This document shows positions 1-8,337 of a DNA stretch of 64,000 bases, piece after piece (positions within the stretch are counted from its first letter, which is position 1; each line of letters begins with the position of its first letter). The translations under genes were made by a program, and so were the position numbers. Under the pieces are notes generated by a model, which was not told the DNA's origin, ran no database searches, and was given only the letters and a program-made list of their open reading frames with translations. Source of the DNA: Halorubrum trapanicum (GTDB lineage Archaea; Halobacteriota; Halobacteria; Halobacteriales; Haloferacaceae); the NCBI RefSeq assembly GCF_017873555.1, contig NZ_JAGGKE010000008.1, forward strand, positions 1-64,000, read 5' to 3'.

Positions 1-104
1 ACCTCGCGCCTCCCCCGCCTCGTCGCTGGCGGCTATCGCCGCCAGCGACTCCCTCGCGCGTGCGACTCACGCCCTTCGGGCGTTCGTCGGCACGCGCCAC
101 CGCG
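1..104 (+). repeat. Structured dispersed repeat, copy C (3' part only)
   Basis: This is the right-hand part of a dispersed element seen again at 20503-20758 and 50275-50535; its left part lies before the window. A perfect 12-bp hairpin (22-33 with 38-49, loop TATC) is followed by the linker TCCCTCGCGCGTGC. A second hairpin follows: ACGCCC 69-74 with GGGCGT 78-83, flanked by a TC/TC internal loop and CGAC/GTCG. It is enclosed by GCGCGTGC 56-63 pairing with GCACGCGC 90-97. The element ends in CACCGC, as in the other copies. Hairpin sequences differ from the other copies, but the linkers are the same. No coding function is supported. Confidence 0.8.
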
Positions 105-161
105 GTTGATTCTTCGTCGTCGTCCCGGTGGCTTTTCGGCGTCGCTCGCGTGTTCCGATCC

Positions 162-1436
162 ATGACCGAGACAGCCGAGTCCGCCCCGACGGTCGCGGTC
201 GTCGGCGGCGGCGCGGTCGGCGTCACGGCGGCCTCCGACCTCGCGGCCCGCGGCGCGGACGTGACGCTCTACGAGCGCGGCGAGCTGGCGGCCGAGAGCT
301 CGGGTCGCGCGGCGGGCGTCCTCTACGACGCCTACGCCGAGGACGTCGACGCCGCGGTCGGCGCGCGGTCGATCGAGCGGTTCCGCGCGTTCGACCGGTC
401 GCTGCCGGGGTTCTCGTTTTCGCCCTGCCCGTACGTGATCGCGGTCCGCGAGGGCGACCCCGAGGCCGACGCCGTCCCGGCGATGGTCGAACGCATGCGC
501 GACCACGCCCGCGAGGTGTCCCTCGTTGACCCCGACGAACTCGGCGAGCGCTTCCCGTCGCTCCGGACCGACGACCTCGCCGTCGCGGCGGTCGCCGAGG
601 GCGCGGGGTGGACCGACCCGCCGAGCTACGTCCGCGCGCTCGGCGAGCGGGCCGCCCGGGAGGGCGTCGCCATAGAAACGGAGACCGCGGTCGCGCTCGG
701 CCCGCGGACCGACTCGGGACGCGAGATCCGGATTCGCGACGCCGGCGACGACGGGAACTCGGAGACCGAGACCCGCGCCTTCGACGCCGTCGTCGTCGCC
801 GTCGGGGCGCACACCCGGTCGCTGCTCGCGGACGCCGGCGTCGCGGTCCCGGTCGTCCCCTATCGCGTCCAGGCGCTCGTGGCTCGGGACGACTACGACG
901 GGCCGATGACCTACGACGCCACCGCGGACGCGTACCTCCGCCCGCACCCGGACGGCCTGCTCGCGGGCGACGGCACGGAACCGGTCCCGGCCGACCCCGA
1001 CGACTACCGGCGGGAGGCGGACGACTGGTTCCGCGAGGACATCGCTGCCGTCCTCGACGAGCGACTCGCCCGCGGCGACTCTCTCGACCGCGCCGATCGC
1101 ACTAACCGCACTGACCCCGACTCGGATGTCTCGCGGGCGTGGGCCGGACTCTGTACTGCGACCCCCGACGGCGACCCGCTCGTCGGGCCGGTCGAGTCGG
1201 CGGCGGACGACCCGACGCTGTTCGTCGCCGCCGGCTGGCAGGGGCACGGATTCATGCGCTCGCCGGCGATCGGCGAGACGCTCGCCGAGGGCGTGTTGGC
1301 GTCGCTCTCCGGGATCGCGTTCGACGCGCCCGACTCGCCGTGGATCGGCGCGTTCGACCCGACCCGGTTCGACGGCGACGAGGTGTTCGAGATCGCGGAG
1401 GGGATGTCGCTGTCGAACCGGACGGAGGAGACGTAA
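162..1436 (+). CDS. FAD-dependent oxidoreductase, DAO (D-amino-acid/glycine/sarcosine oxidase) family
   Basis: A 424-residue protein. The N-terminus has a Rossmann FAD-binding motif (VAVVGGGAVGV, residues ~10-20) and an acidic residue ending beta-2 (LYER). The C-terminus has the DAO signature FVAAGWQGHGFMRSPAIGE, where such proteins close the FAD site. The family oxidises amine groups of amino or imino acids to imines with H2O2 release or electron transfer; the substrate cannot be read here. ATG 162 is chosen over upstream starts because an in-frame extension would translate the structured repeat, and a TATA-like CTTTTC lies about 26 bp upstream. It is monocistronic and converges on the Hsp20 gene. 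Family assignment is firm, substrate unknown. Confidence 0.85.
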   Translation: MTETAESAPTVAVVGGGAVGVTAASDLAARGADVTLYERGELAAESSGRAAGVLYDAYAEDVDAAVGARSIERFRAFDRSLPGFSFSPCPYVIAVREGDPEADAVPAMVERMRDHAREVSLVDPDELGERFPSLRTDDLAVAAVAEGAGWTDPPSYVRALGERAAREGVAIETETAVALGPRTDSGREIRIRDAGDDGNSETETRAFDAVVVAVGAHTRSLLADAGVAVPVVPYRVQALVARDDYDGPMTYDATADAYLRPHPDGLLAGDGTEPVPADPDDYRREADDWFREDIAAVLDERLARGDSLDRADRTNRTDPDSDVSRAWAGLCTATPDGDPLVGPVESAADDPTLFVAAGWQGHGFMRSPAIGETLAEGVLASLSGIAFDAPDSPWIGAFDPTRFDGDEVFEIAEGMSLSNRTEET

Positions 1437-1454
1437 CCGGTCGAAAAAGCGCGG

Positions 1455-1871
1455 TCAGTCGTCTTCCTCGACCACGTCGACGTCGCTCGACTCCCCGCGT
1501 TTGGGGATCTCGACGTGGAGCGTGCCGTTGCGCGTGAGCGTCGCGTTCGCGCCCTCGGGGGTCACGTCCGCGTCGCGCGGGAGGTCGACGCTGCCGGACA
1601 GCGAGACGCCGCGGCCGGGGAACACGAGGTCGTGGCCGTCGTAGAAGTCGCGGAAGCGTTCGAGGCTCACCTCGACGGTGTGATCGAGGAAGGTGACGTC
1701 GACGTCCTCGCCGCGGACGCCGGGGGCGTCGAAGACGACGAGGTACGCGTCGTCGCTCTCGAGGAGGTCGGACGAGAGCGGGCGGCCCTCCTGGACGCGG
1801 CCCCACCCGCGGCCGACGCGTTCGAGGGCGCTGCGGAGCGCGGACCGACCGGTCTCGACGAGTCCGCCCAC
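1455..1871 (-). CDS. Hsp20/alpha-crystallin family small heat shock protein
   Basis: 138 residues, a typical small heat-shock length. After a short N-terminal helix region (1-30), residues ~38-130 fit an alpha-crystallin domain: DAYLVVFDAPGV (beta-strand region), a central VSLSGSVDLPRDAD segment matching the conserved 'f..sf.LP..vd' strand, and NGTLHVEIPKR, the A-x-x-x-n-G-v-L-x-I/V-x-x-P-K hallmark. Such proteins hold unfolding clients in the cytoplasm without ATP. The C-terminus is acidic and lacks a clear I-x-I/V tail, so oligomer assembly may differ from the model. It converges on the DAO gene and lies 3 bp after the zinc-ribbon gene's stop on the same strand, so the two may be co-transcribed. 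Confidence 0.85.
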   Translation of the reverse strand: MGGLVETGRSALRSALERVGRGWGRVQEGRPLSSDLLESDDAYLVVFDAPGVRGEDVDVTFLDHTVEVSLERFRDFYDGHDLVFPGRGVSLSGSVDLPRDADVTPEGANATLTRNGTLHVEIPKRGESSDVDVVEEDD

Positions 1872-1874
1872 GGC

Positions 1875-2030
1875 TCACACCTCGATTTCGACGAGGTCGC
1901 TCCCGCCGCAGTACGGACACGAGAGGTCCCCGACCGCGTGGTCGTCGGGCACGTCGTACGTGTAGTGGTTCTCGAACATGTCCAGCTCGCAGTCGTCGCT
2001 GACGCACTTGACCTCCATCGTCGATGGCAT
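1875..2030 (-). CDS. Small zinc-ribbon protein (51 aa)
   Basis: A short protein with two cysteine pairs, C-x4-C (VKCVSDDCE) near the N-terminus and CPYC near the C-terminus, separated by an acidic stretch; this predicts a single zinc ribbon. Acidic one-knuckle proteins of this size are common in haloarchaea and mostly of unknown function. The start at 2030 is favoured over the Met at 2018 because the TATA element (2055-2060 on the minus strand) sits about 27 bp upstream, the leaderless spacing. It is followed within 3 bp by the Hsp20 gene. Confidence 0.75.
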   Translation of the reverse strand: MPSTMEVKCVSDDCELDMFENHYTYDVPDDHAVGDLSCPYCGGSDLVEIEV

Positions 2031-2054
2031 GTCCCGATATTGTGTCGGCGAGGG

Positions 2055-2060
2055 CTTAAA
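2055..2060 (-). promoter_or_regulatory. TATA box (TTTAAG) for the zinc-ribbon/Hsp20 pair
   Basis: TTTAAG on the minus strand, centred about 27 bp upstream of the ATG at 2030. This fits TFB/TBP initiation at or next to the start codon. Confidence 0.6.
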
Positions 2061-2107
2061 CGGCGTGGCGGCGGCGACCCGGGGGCGCGAAACGCGCCGC
2101 GCGGCGG

Positions 2108-2503
2108 TCAGATCCCAGCGCCGCGAAGCCGCTCGGGAACGACCGTTCGCTCCGCGAGCAACGCGAGGAGGGTCCCGACCGCGACTCCCGCCAAGAACCC
2201 GGGACCGTACGAGAAAAGCGCCGGGGCGAACGCGAGCGCGACGCCGAGCCAGACCGAGGCGACGAGGATCCCCACGCCGCCGGCGACGTACGTCAGCGTC
2301 TCGCGGCGATCCTCCGGGACTCGGTCGCGCGCCAGCCACGCGATCGGTCCGAAGACGAGGGCGGTCCCGGCCGCCCACGCGGCCGCGACGCCCCACGGGC
2401 GCGGCTCGGCGGCGTAGAACTGTCCCGCGGCGAAGAGGAAGACGCCGCCGAACACGACGTATCGCACGACGCGCAGTCGGGTCGAAACCGTCTCGGAGGG
2501 CAT
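2108..2503 (-). CDS. Haloarchaeal small integral membrane protein
   Basis: 131 residues with four predicted membrane helices: VVRYVVFGGVFLFAAGQF, GVAAAWAAGTALVFGPIAWL, LTYVAGGVGILVASVWLGVALAF and FLAGVAVGTLLALLA. The third helix and an ALFSYGPGF turn suggest a compact four-helix bundle. No catalytic or ligand motif is visible. The ATG at 2503 is supported by a TATATAAA-type box at 2526-2533, 26 bp upstream. It is divergent from the radical SAM gene. Function unknown. Confidence 0.75.
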   Translation of the reverse strand: MPSETVSTRLRVVRYVVFGGVFLFAAGQFYAAEPRPWGVAAAWAAGTALVFGPIAWLARDRVPEDRRETLTYVAGGVGILVASVWLGVALAFAPALFSYGPGFLAGVAVGTLLALLAERTVVPERLRGAGI

Positions 2504-2525
2504 ACGATTCGATCCCGAGCGAGCT

Positions 2526-2533
2526 GATATAAA
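2526..2533 (-). promoter_or_regulatory. TATA box for membrane protein gene
   Basis: TTTATATC on the minus strand, centred 26 bp upstream of ATG 2503, in an AT-rich patch (GATATAAATAATT) that stands out from the GC-rich surroundings. Confidence 0.65.
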
Positions 2534-2644
2534 TAATTCCCCGCCGCGTTCCGTGCTGTGCGTTCCGCCGCCGCGTTCCGTCCGCGTGTCCGGCCCCCGA
2601 CGTTCCGCACGCTTTTCCCGTCTCGGCCGACTACGGAGGGTAAC

Positions 2645-4498
2645 ATGACCGATTCGCCCGCGTCGGCCCGGGGGTCGCTCCCGGCCGACCCGAACGACCT
2701 CTCCGTCACCGTCGTCGACGGGTACGTCGACGAGCCGGCCCACTTCGGCGTCCCGCCGTACCTCTCGACGTACCCGCGGTACACGGCGGGCGCGCTCGTC
2801 GACGCGGGCGTCCCCGAGTCGCAGATCACCTACCACACCATCGACGAACTGCGCGAGGACCGGTCGAAACACGCCGACGTGGCCGACGCGGACCTCATGG
2901 TGTACGTCGGCGGGATGACGGTGCCCGGGAACTACGTCGGCGGCACCCCGGCGGAGCCGGACGAGGTGCGCGAACTCGGCTGGACCGCCGACGGCGTGAC
3001 GCTGCTCGGCGGTCCCGTTCGATTCGGGGTCGGCGAGGAGAACGCTGGCGCACAGGAGACGCAGCGCGACGACCTCGACTACGACTTCGTCGCGATGGGC
3101 GACGTCGAGGCCGCGGCTCACGACCTCGTCCGCGAGGGGCTTGAGGGGTACGGCAACCGGATGCGGACGAACGAGGAGGTCGACCGCTGGGCGCGGCTGG
3201 GGGCGTTCGTCGTCGAGCAGCACCCGAACCACCCCGACTACCTCATCTGCGAGATGGAGACCTCCCGCGGCTGCGCCTACCGCTGCTCGTTCTGTACGGA
3301 GCCGCTGTACGGCGATCCGGCGTTCCGCGCGCCCGGTTCGGTCGTCGGCGAGGTCGACGCGCTCTCGGACCGCGGGGTGAAGCACTTCCGGCTCGGGCGG
3401 CAGGCCGACATCCTCGCGTTCGGCGGCGACGGCGAGGCGCCGAACCCGGACGCCCTCCGCGAGCTGTACGGCGGGATCCGCGAGGTCGCGCCCGACCTCC
3501 GGACGCTCCACCTCGACAACATGAACCCCGTGACGATCACGGACTACCCCGAGGCATCCCGCGAGGCGATCCGGGTCATCGCCGAGCACAACACCCCCGG
3601 CGACACGGCCGCGTTCGGTCTCGAATCCGCCGACCCGGTCGTTCAGGAGGAGAACAACCTGCTCGTCACCGCCGAGGAGTGTTTAGAGGCCGTCCGCGTC
3701 GTCAACGAGGAGGGCGGCTGGCGCCCGGGCGACACGCCCGAGACGACGCCCGGCGACCCGACCCGCGTCACCGGTCCCTCCACCGGGCCGGACGCCTCGC
3801 CGCGGCTGCCGAAGCTGCTCCCCGGGATCAACCTCGTCCACGGGCTGACGGGCGAGCGCCCGGAGACGTACGAGCACAACAGGGAGTTCCTCCAGTCGGT
3901 GTACGACGAGGGGCTGATGCTCCGCCGGATCAACATCCGGCAGGTGATGGCGTTCGCGGGCACCGAGATGGCCGAGACGGGCGCCGACATCGCACAGGAG
4001 CACAAAGAGCAGTTCCAGGCGTACAAGCGGGAGGTCCGCGAGACCATCGACAACCCGATGCTCGACCGCGTCGTCCCGCCGGGGACCGTCCTGCCCGACC
4101 TCCACCTCGAATACCATCAGGACGGGAAGACGTTCGGGCGCCAGCTCGGCACCTACGCGCTCCTCGTCGCGGTCCCGGGCGAGCGCGAGCTGGGGACCGC
4201 GATCGACGTGGCGATCACCGACCACGGCTACCGCTCCGTGACGGGCGTCCCGTACCCGCTCGACGTCAACGCGGCCTCGATGGACGAGCTGACGGCGATC
4301 CCCGGGATCAACCGGAACACGGCCGGCGACGTCGTGGTCGGCCGCCCGTACGAGTCTGTCGACGCGGTCGACGCCGGGGTCGCCGACCTCGGGGCGTACG
4401 CGGTCGCCGGCGACACCGACGTGCCGATCCCCGGCCGCGACCGTCCCGGCTCCGGACCCGGACCGGCCGCGCGGTCGTCGCTCGGCCGCGGGGACTGA
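2645..4498 (+). CDS. Radical SAM protein with C-terminal helix-hairpin-helix (COG1031-like)
   Basis: 617 residues. An N-terminal cobalamin-binding-like region (~20-170) is followed by the radical SAM core. Its cluster motif is CAYRCSFC, the C-x3-C-x2-C that ligates the 4Fe-4S cluster and cleaves SAM to the 5'-deoxyadenosyl radical. The C-terminus carries a helix-hairpin-helix (MDELTAIPGINRNTAGDVV), a nucleic-acid-binding module. This SAM plus HhH combination matches the archaeal COG1031 group, whose substrate is not established; RNA modification is a reasonable inference. The start is ATG 2645, with a TTTT-rich promoter element about 30 bp upstream. The MBL-fold gene follows after 3 bp, so the two probably form an operon. 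Confidence 0.85.
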   Translation: MTDSPASARGSLPADPNDLSVTVVDGYVDEPAHFGVPPYLSTYPRYTAGALVDAGVPESQITYHTIDELREDRSKHADVADADLMVYVGGMTVPGNYVGGTPAEPDEVRELGWTADGVTLLGGPVRFGVGEENAGAQETQRDDLDYDFVAMGDVEAAAHDLVREGLEGYGNRMRTNEEVDRWARLGAFVVEQHPNHPDYLICEMETSRGCAYRCSFCTEPLYGDPAFRAPGSVVGEVDALSDRGVKHFRLGRQADILAFGGDGEAPNPDALRELYGGIREVAPDLRTLHLDNMNPVTITDYPEASREAIRVIAEHNTPGDTAAFGLESADPVVQEENNLLVTAEECLEAVRVVNEEGGWRPGDTPETTPGDPTRVTGPSTGPDASPRLPKLLPGINLVHGLTGERPETYEHNREFLQSVYDEGLMLRRINIRQVMAFAGTEMAETGADIAQEHKEQFQAYKREVRETIDNPMLDRVVPPGTVLPDLHLEYHQDGKTFGRQLGTYALLVAVPGERELGTAIDVAITDHGYRSVTGVPYPLDVNAASMDELTAIPGINRNTAGDVVVGRPYESVDAVDAGVADLGAYAVAGDTDVPIPGRDRPGSGPGPAARSSLGRGD

Positions 4499-4501
4499 TC
4501 G

Positions 4502-5395
4502 ATGTCGGGCGACGACCCGGAGACCGGCGGCGGTCCGATCTCGAGCGACGAGCCCGCCGTCACCCGGATCGAAGTCCCCGTCGACACCCGCGCCCCCGGC
4601 GGGACCACGAACGCGTACCTCCTCGGCGGCCTGCTCGTCGACCCGGCGGCCCGGACCGACGCGCTCGACGCGGCGCTCGCGGAGCGCGGCTCGGACGACG
4701 CGGCCGCCCCCGCCGTCGAGGCGATCGCGGTCACCCACGCGCACCCTGACCACGTCGGCGGGGTCGCTGAGTACGCGGCCCTGACGGACGCGACCGTCGT
4801 CGCCCGCGAGGGTCACGCGGACCGCTTCGCCGCGGCGACCGGAATCGACCCCGACGAGACGGTCGCACCGGGCGAGGCGGTCGGTGACACCGCGGTCCGC
4901 GCGGTCGACACGTCGGGGCACGCGCCCGACCACGTCGCGTTCGCGGTCGGTGAGCCGGAGGAGAGATTTGAACCGTCGGCGGGCGGACCGGCGCCCTCCG
5001 CGCTGTGTTGCGGCGACCTCGCCGTCGCCGAGGGGAGCGTCGCGGTCGCCGCGCCCGAGGGCGACCTCTCGGCGTACCTCGCGAGCCTCGAACGCGTCCG
5101 CGACGCCGGCTACGACCGGCTCCTCCCGGGGCACGGCCCGCCGATCGACGACCCGGCGGCGACCTGCGACCGGCTGATCGAGCACCGGCTGGCGCGCGAG
5201 CGCGACGTGGTCGCCGCGATCGACGATGGTGCCGCGGACCTCGACGCGGTCGTCGACGGCGCCTACGGGAAGGACCTCTCCGGCGTGCGGGACCTCGCGC
5301 GGGCGACGGTCGCCGCGCACGTCGAGAAGCTGGTCGGCGAGGGGCGGGTCGAAGCGGCGTGGCGCGCGCGGTTGGCGGACGCCGGGTTCGACTGA
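4502..5395 (+). CDS. MBL-fold metallo-hydrolase with C-terminal winged helix (LACTB2-like)
   Basis: 297 residues. The zinc ligands are visible: THAHPDHVGG (HxHxDH), the third His in DTSGHAPDH, the bridging Asp in CCGDLA and a C-terminal His in LLPGHGPP. The last ~75 residues (from LARERDVVAAIDDG) resemble the winged-helix tail of LACTB2-type beta-lactamase-fold enzymes, some of which are endoribonucleases. Substrate is not evident. Coupling to the upstream radical SAM-HhH gene hints at RNA or thioester chemistry, but that is inference. Start ATG 4502 lies 3 bp after the preceding stop. Confidence 0.85.
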   Translation: MSGDDPETGGGPISSDEPAVTRIEVPVDTRAPGGTTNAYLLGGLLVDPAARTDALDAALAERGSDDAAAPAVEAIAVTHAHPDHVGGVAEYAALTDATVVAREGHADRFAAATGIDPDETVAPGEAVGDTAVRAVDTSGHAPDHVAFAVGEPEERFEPSAGGPAPSALCCGDLAVAEGSVAVAAPEGDLSAYLASLERVRDAGYDRLLPGHGPPIDDPAATCDRLIEHRLARERDVVAAIDDGAADLDAVVDGAYGKDLSGVRDLARATVAAHVEKLVGEGRVEAAWRARLADAGFD

Positions 5396-5428
5396 CTCCG
5401 CCCCTCCTGCCGCGCTCGTCGCGGCCGA

Positions 5429-6049
5429 CTATGGCTCCGCCTCCAACTCCCCGACGACCTCGGACAGCGGCGTCTCCGTCACGTCGACGAAGCGCCCGCC
5501 GGCGGCGACGATCCCGCCGTCGGTCTCGGGGTCGTCGCCGACGTGGACGAGGGCGGACGTCGAGGTCCCGAGCGCCTCGGCCGCGGCCTCGAACGCGGAG
5601 GGGTGCGGCTTGCGCCAGCCGCAGCCGACGCTCGTCGTGACCGCGTCGAACTCGCCGCGGAGTCCGGCGCGGATCAGCGTTCTGGGCACGAGTTCGGGGA
5701 CCGCGCAGTTCGAGAGCAGGCCGACTGGACCGCGCTCGCCGGCGCCGCGGACCGCGTCGAGCGCGCCGTCGCGTCGGGTCACGTCCGGGTCGAACGCCGC
5801 GATCACGGCGTGTCTGGCGACGTTCCCCGTCACGTCGACGCCGCGGGAGTCGAGCGCGCGGGCGACGTGTGCGGGGAGGGGGACCTCCGCGCCCGCCGGC
5901 GCCTCGACGTGTCGCTCGCCGTACGCGACGTGCCAGTCGTCGGGAACCGTCACGTCGCGGGACTCCAGTTCGCGCGCGACCGCTTCCGCCGGATCGGACG
6001 GGTACTCCACGTCGACGAGGGTCCCGAAGAGATCGAAGGTGACTGCCAC
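5429..6049 (-). CDS. HAD family hydrolase (phosphatase-like)
   Basis: 206 residues, GTG start. HAD motif I is FDLFGTLVDV, with the nucleophile Asp followed by Phe instead of the usual second Asp. Motif II is LLSNCAV (Ser/Asn), motif III is the Lys in GWRKPHPSAF, and motif IV is VHVGDDPETDGG. The cap is an alpha-helical insert (~15-95). The order fits the phosphoglycolate phosphatase/dehalogenase branch. Absence of the acid/base Asp two residues after the nucleophile makes a dehalogenase-like or weak phosphatase activity possible. It converges on the MBL gene. Substrate unknown. Confidence 0.8.
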   Translation of the reverse strand: MAVTFDLFGTLVDVEYPSDPAEAVARELESRDVTVPDDWHVAYGERHVEAPAGAEVPLPAHVARALDSRGVDVTGNVARHAVIAAFDPDVTRRDGALDAVRGAGERGPVGLLSNCAVPELVPRTLIRAGLRGEFDAVTTSVGCGWRKPHPSAFEAAAEALGTSTSALVHVGDDPETDGGIVAAGGRFVDVTETPLSEVVGELEAEP

Positions 6050-6133
6050 GATACCGCCGTTAGGGGCAAACCCGGATTGAAGCTGTCGGTCGGGGCGGCC
6101 GCTCCCGGTGGCGGTCGCACGCGTCCCGCGCGG

Positions 6134-6610
6134 TCACACCCCGAAGTGGAGCGTGAACAGCCGGTAGAGACCGGTCACCCACGCGCAGAGCCACAGCAGC
6201 ATGAAGCCGGCGACGCCCGCGCGGAGCCGCTTGCGCCAGTGGCCCATGTCCTCGTGGATCTCGTCGATGTCGACGTCGAGGTCCTCGTACGCGTCGGCGT
6301 TCCGCTTCGCTTGGAAGATCCGCACGATCCCGGTGAGCGCGAACGCCAGCAGGGCGTACGCCTGGACGCCGAAGAAGGCGTGGAGGATCGCCATCCCCGT
6401 CAGTTGATCGAGGACGCGCGGGATCATCCACCCGACGAGCGGGACGGTCGTGAGCAGGAGTCCGGCGACGATGTACCGCAAGTGCCGCATCAACACGTTC
6501 CACGACACCGTCTCCGCGTCGATCATGATCCAGGCGCCGTAGAGGAGGAACGGGAGGCTCGTCGTCACGGACACCCCGGCGAGCGCCGCGATGACCGACT
6601 CGTCGACCAT
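6134..6610 (-). CDS. Haloarchaeal membrane protein, four or five helices
   Basis: 158 residues. Predicted helices lie at about 8-28, 43-65, 72-95 and 128-150, with a cytoplasmic acidic loop (DAYEDLDVDIDEIHEDMGHW) between the last two. Several intramembrane His residues (MRHLRYI, LHAFFG, LHFGV) could be haem or metal ligands, which is suggestive next to the cytochrome b cluster, but there is no diagnostic motif. A TTTAC element about 27 bp upstream of ATG 6610 supports the start. Divergent from the next gene. Confidence 0.7.
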   Translation of the reverse strand: MVDESVIAALAGVSVTTSLPFLLYGAWIMIDAETVSWNVLMRHLRYIVAGLLLTTVPLVGWMIPRVLDQLTGMAILHAFFGVQAYALLAFALTGIVRIFQAKRNADAYEDLDVDIDEIHEDMGHWRKRLRAGVAGFMLLWLCAWVTGLYRLFTLHFGV

Positions 6611-6733
6611 ACTGCCGGTACGTGCTCGGGCGCGTAAAGCCCCGCGATCCGCGTCCGGCGACGCGGTCCCGGATTCTCGGCGGCCGGGCGCGGACGAAAA
6701 CAGTTAGCGTCAGGAGCACGTACCGCCGAAGCG

Positions 6734-7597
6734 ATGGAGGACACCTCGCCGCGGTCGGAGTCGGAGTCGCCGCCGGAGGAGCCGGTAGAGCCGGCGTCCG
6801 ACGGGACTCGAGAAGACGAGGCGCCGGAGACGGCCCCCGACGGCGCTTCAAGCGACGAGACCGACATCGAAGCCCTCCGCGAGCGCGTCGAGGCGGAGTA
6901 CGACTTCGACGACTTCGGACCGTCGGACATGGCCCAGATGAGCGCGGAAGAGTGGGACGCCGCCTTCGATCCCGACACGTGGATCACCGGCGACCGGCTC
7001 CTCGACCGCGTCGACGCCGAGTTGAAGTCGCGCATCGCGACCCGCGACGTGTTCGGCGTCTTGGAGCGCGTCCGCGAGGACGGCGAAGAGCGCATCCTCG
7101 TCTACTCCGACGAGGGGTACGCGATCATCCGCCCCACCGGTGAGGTGCGCGGCGAGGGGACGGTGCTCCGGGACATCGAACCGGTCGTCGCGCTCGCGGC
7201 GATGGAGTCGTACGAGGTGCCCGAACCGCCCGAGGACTGGTCGCTCCCGCACCCCGACAGCGTCCCGGACGGGTCGGGCGAGTTCGGCAACCTCGTGATA
7301 CAGGCCGTCGCCGCGGTCCAGGTGCTCGCCGGCGTCGCCCTCCTCGTCGCGAGCGCCGTGGCCGACCTCGGGACCATCGTCGCGCCGACGATGGGGGTCG
7401 TCTTCCTGCTCGTCGGCGTCTTCCTGTTCGCGATGGTGGCGAACGCGCGGCTCTCGGACCGGTTCCGCTCGGAGGAGTATCGGGACCGACTGCGCGCGCT
7501 CCGCGAGGCCAAGGAGCGCCCCGAGTTCGTCCCCGTCGAGGACGGCGTCGTGACCGACGAGGGCGCCGCCGCGAGTGACCGCGACCGCGACGAGTGA
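6734..7597 (+). CDS. Membrane-anchored acidic protein upstream of the cytochrome b cluster
   Basis: 287 residues. The first ~40 are acidic and disordered (Glu/Ser/Pro rich). A folded cytoplasmic region follows (~45-165), with AEEWDAAFDPDTWITGDRLLDRV and YSDEGYAIIRPTGEVRGEGTVLRD. Two membrane helices lie near ~185-205 and ~213-232, then a charged tail. No enzyme motif is recognised. Its constant company with the respiratory genes, if it holds in relatives, would argue for an assembly or regulatory role; this is inference. Start ATG 6734. A hairpin (7599-7614) directly follows the stop codon. Confidence 0.7.
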   Translation: MEDTSPRSESESPPEEPVEPASDGTREDEAPETAPDGASSDETDIEALRERVEAEYDFDDFGPSDMAQMSAEEWDAAFDPDTWITGDRLLDRVDAELKSRIATRDVFGVLERVREDGEERILVYSDEGYAIIRPTGEVRGEGTVLRDIEPVVALAAMESYEVPEPPEDWSLPHPDSVPDGSGEFGNLVIQAVAAVQVLAGVALLVASAVADLGTIVAPTMGVVFLLVGVFLFAMVANARLSDRFRSEEYRDRLRALREAKERPEFVPVEDGVVTDEGAAASDRDRDE

Positions 7598-7598
7598 T

Positions 7599-7614
7599 CC
7601 GCCGATTTCGGCGG
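7599..7614 (+). terminator. Hairpin after the acidic membrane protein gene
   Basis: CCGCCG/CGGCGG, a 6-bp perfect stem with loop ATTT, starts at the stop codon of the preceding gene. It may stop or process the transcript before the separately promoted halocyanin operon. It lacks a T-run, so its role as a terminator is uncertain. Confidence 0.35.
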
Positions 7615-7660
7615 TCTCAGACCCCGAAACCTCCACCACGTCGGCGGTTTCAGTCGGTGG

Positions 7661-7667
7661 GTTTAAG
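7661..7667 (+). promoter_or_regulatory. TATA box (GTTTAAG) for the halocyanin/cytochrome b operon
   Basis: GTTTAAG centred about 28 bp before ATG 7693; consistent with a leaderless transcript covering the cytochrome b cluster. Confidence 0.6.
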
Positions 7668-7692
7668 CGGACCCCGTCCTGAGTGAGCCTGT

Positions 7693-8337
7693 ATGAAAAG
7701 GCGGGACTTCGTGCGGACGGCCGGCGGCGCGACCGCCGCCGTCGCGGCCTCCGCCGGGGCGACCGGAACGGCGGCTGCACAGGAGGTACAGCCCGACTGG
7801 CCGAGCGGCGCCAACGGGAACGTCGGGTCGTACCAGGACGCCCGCGGCCAAGACGAGGTGACCATCTCGGTCGGCGCCGGCAGCAGCGGCCTCGCGTTCG
7901 ACCCGACGCTGGTGTGGGTCGACGAGGGGACGACCATCGTCTGGGAGTGGACGGGTAACGGCGGGTCGCACAACGTCCAGACGGTCGAGGACGGCGGCCC
8001 GGCCGCCCTCGACAGCGGCGACCCGGTCGGCGAGGAGGGGACCACCTACGAGTACGAGACCTCCGGCGAGGACGCCGGCATCACCCACTACCACTGTGTT
8101 CCCCACACCAACACCGGGATGCACGGCGGCATCGCCGTCGGCGAGGACGTCGCCACCGTCGAAGTCGGCGGCGCCAACACCGGATGGCCGGAGGACATCG
8201 CTTACGTCGGCGTCCCCCTCCACGCCCACTGGGTCGGTATCTCCGCGATGCTCGGCATCGGGATGACGTTCGTGTTCACCTTCTACATGCTCAAGTACGG
8301 CGAGTCGGCCCACACCGGCCACGGGGGTGCCAGATGA
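7693..8337 (+). CDS. Membrane-anchored halocyanin-type blue copper protein
   Basis: 214 residues. The N-terminus is a Tat signal (MKRRDF, then an Ala-rich hydrophobic stretch ending TAAAQ near residue 30). The cupredoxin domain spans ~50-160. All four type-1 copper ligands are visible: His93 (GSHN), Cys135 and His138 (HCVPH) and Met143 (TGMHG). A C-terminal membrane helix (~180-202) anchors it. Halocyanins are periplasmic-side electron carriers that replace cytochrome c in haloarchaea. Its place as first gene of the cytochrome b operon, overlapping the next gene by 4 bp, suggests it is a subunit or dedicated partner of the complex. No Rieske gene is present in the cluster. Confidence 0.9.
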   Translation: MKRRDFVRTAGGATAAVAASAGATGTAAAQEVQPDWPSGANGNVGSYQDARGQDEVTISVGAGSSGLAFDPTLVWVDEGTTIVWEWTGNGGSHNVQTVEDGGPAALDSGDPVGEEGTTYEYETSGEDAGITHYHCVPHTNTGMHGGIAVGEDVATVEVGGANTGWPEDIAYVGVPLHAHWVGISAMLGIGMTFVFTFYMLKYGESAHTGHGGAR

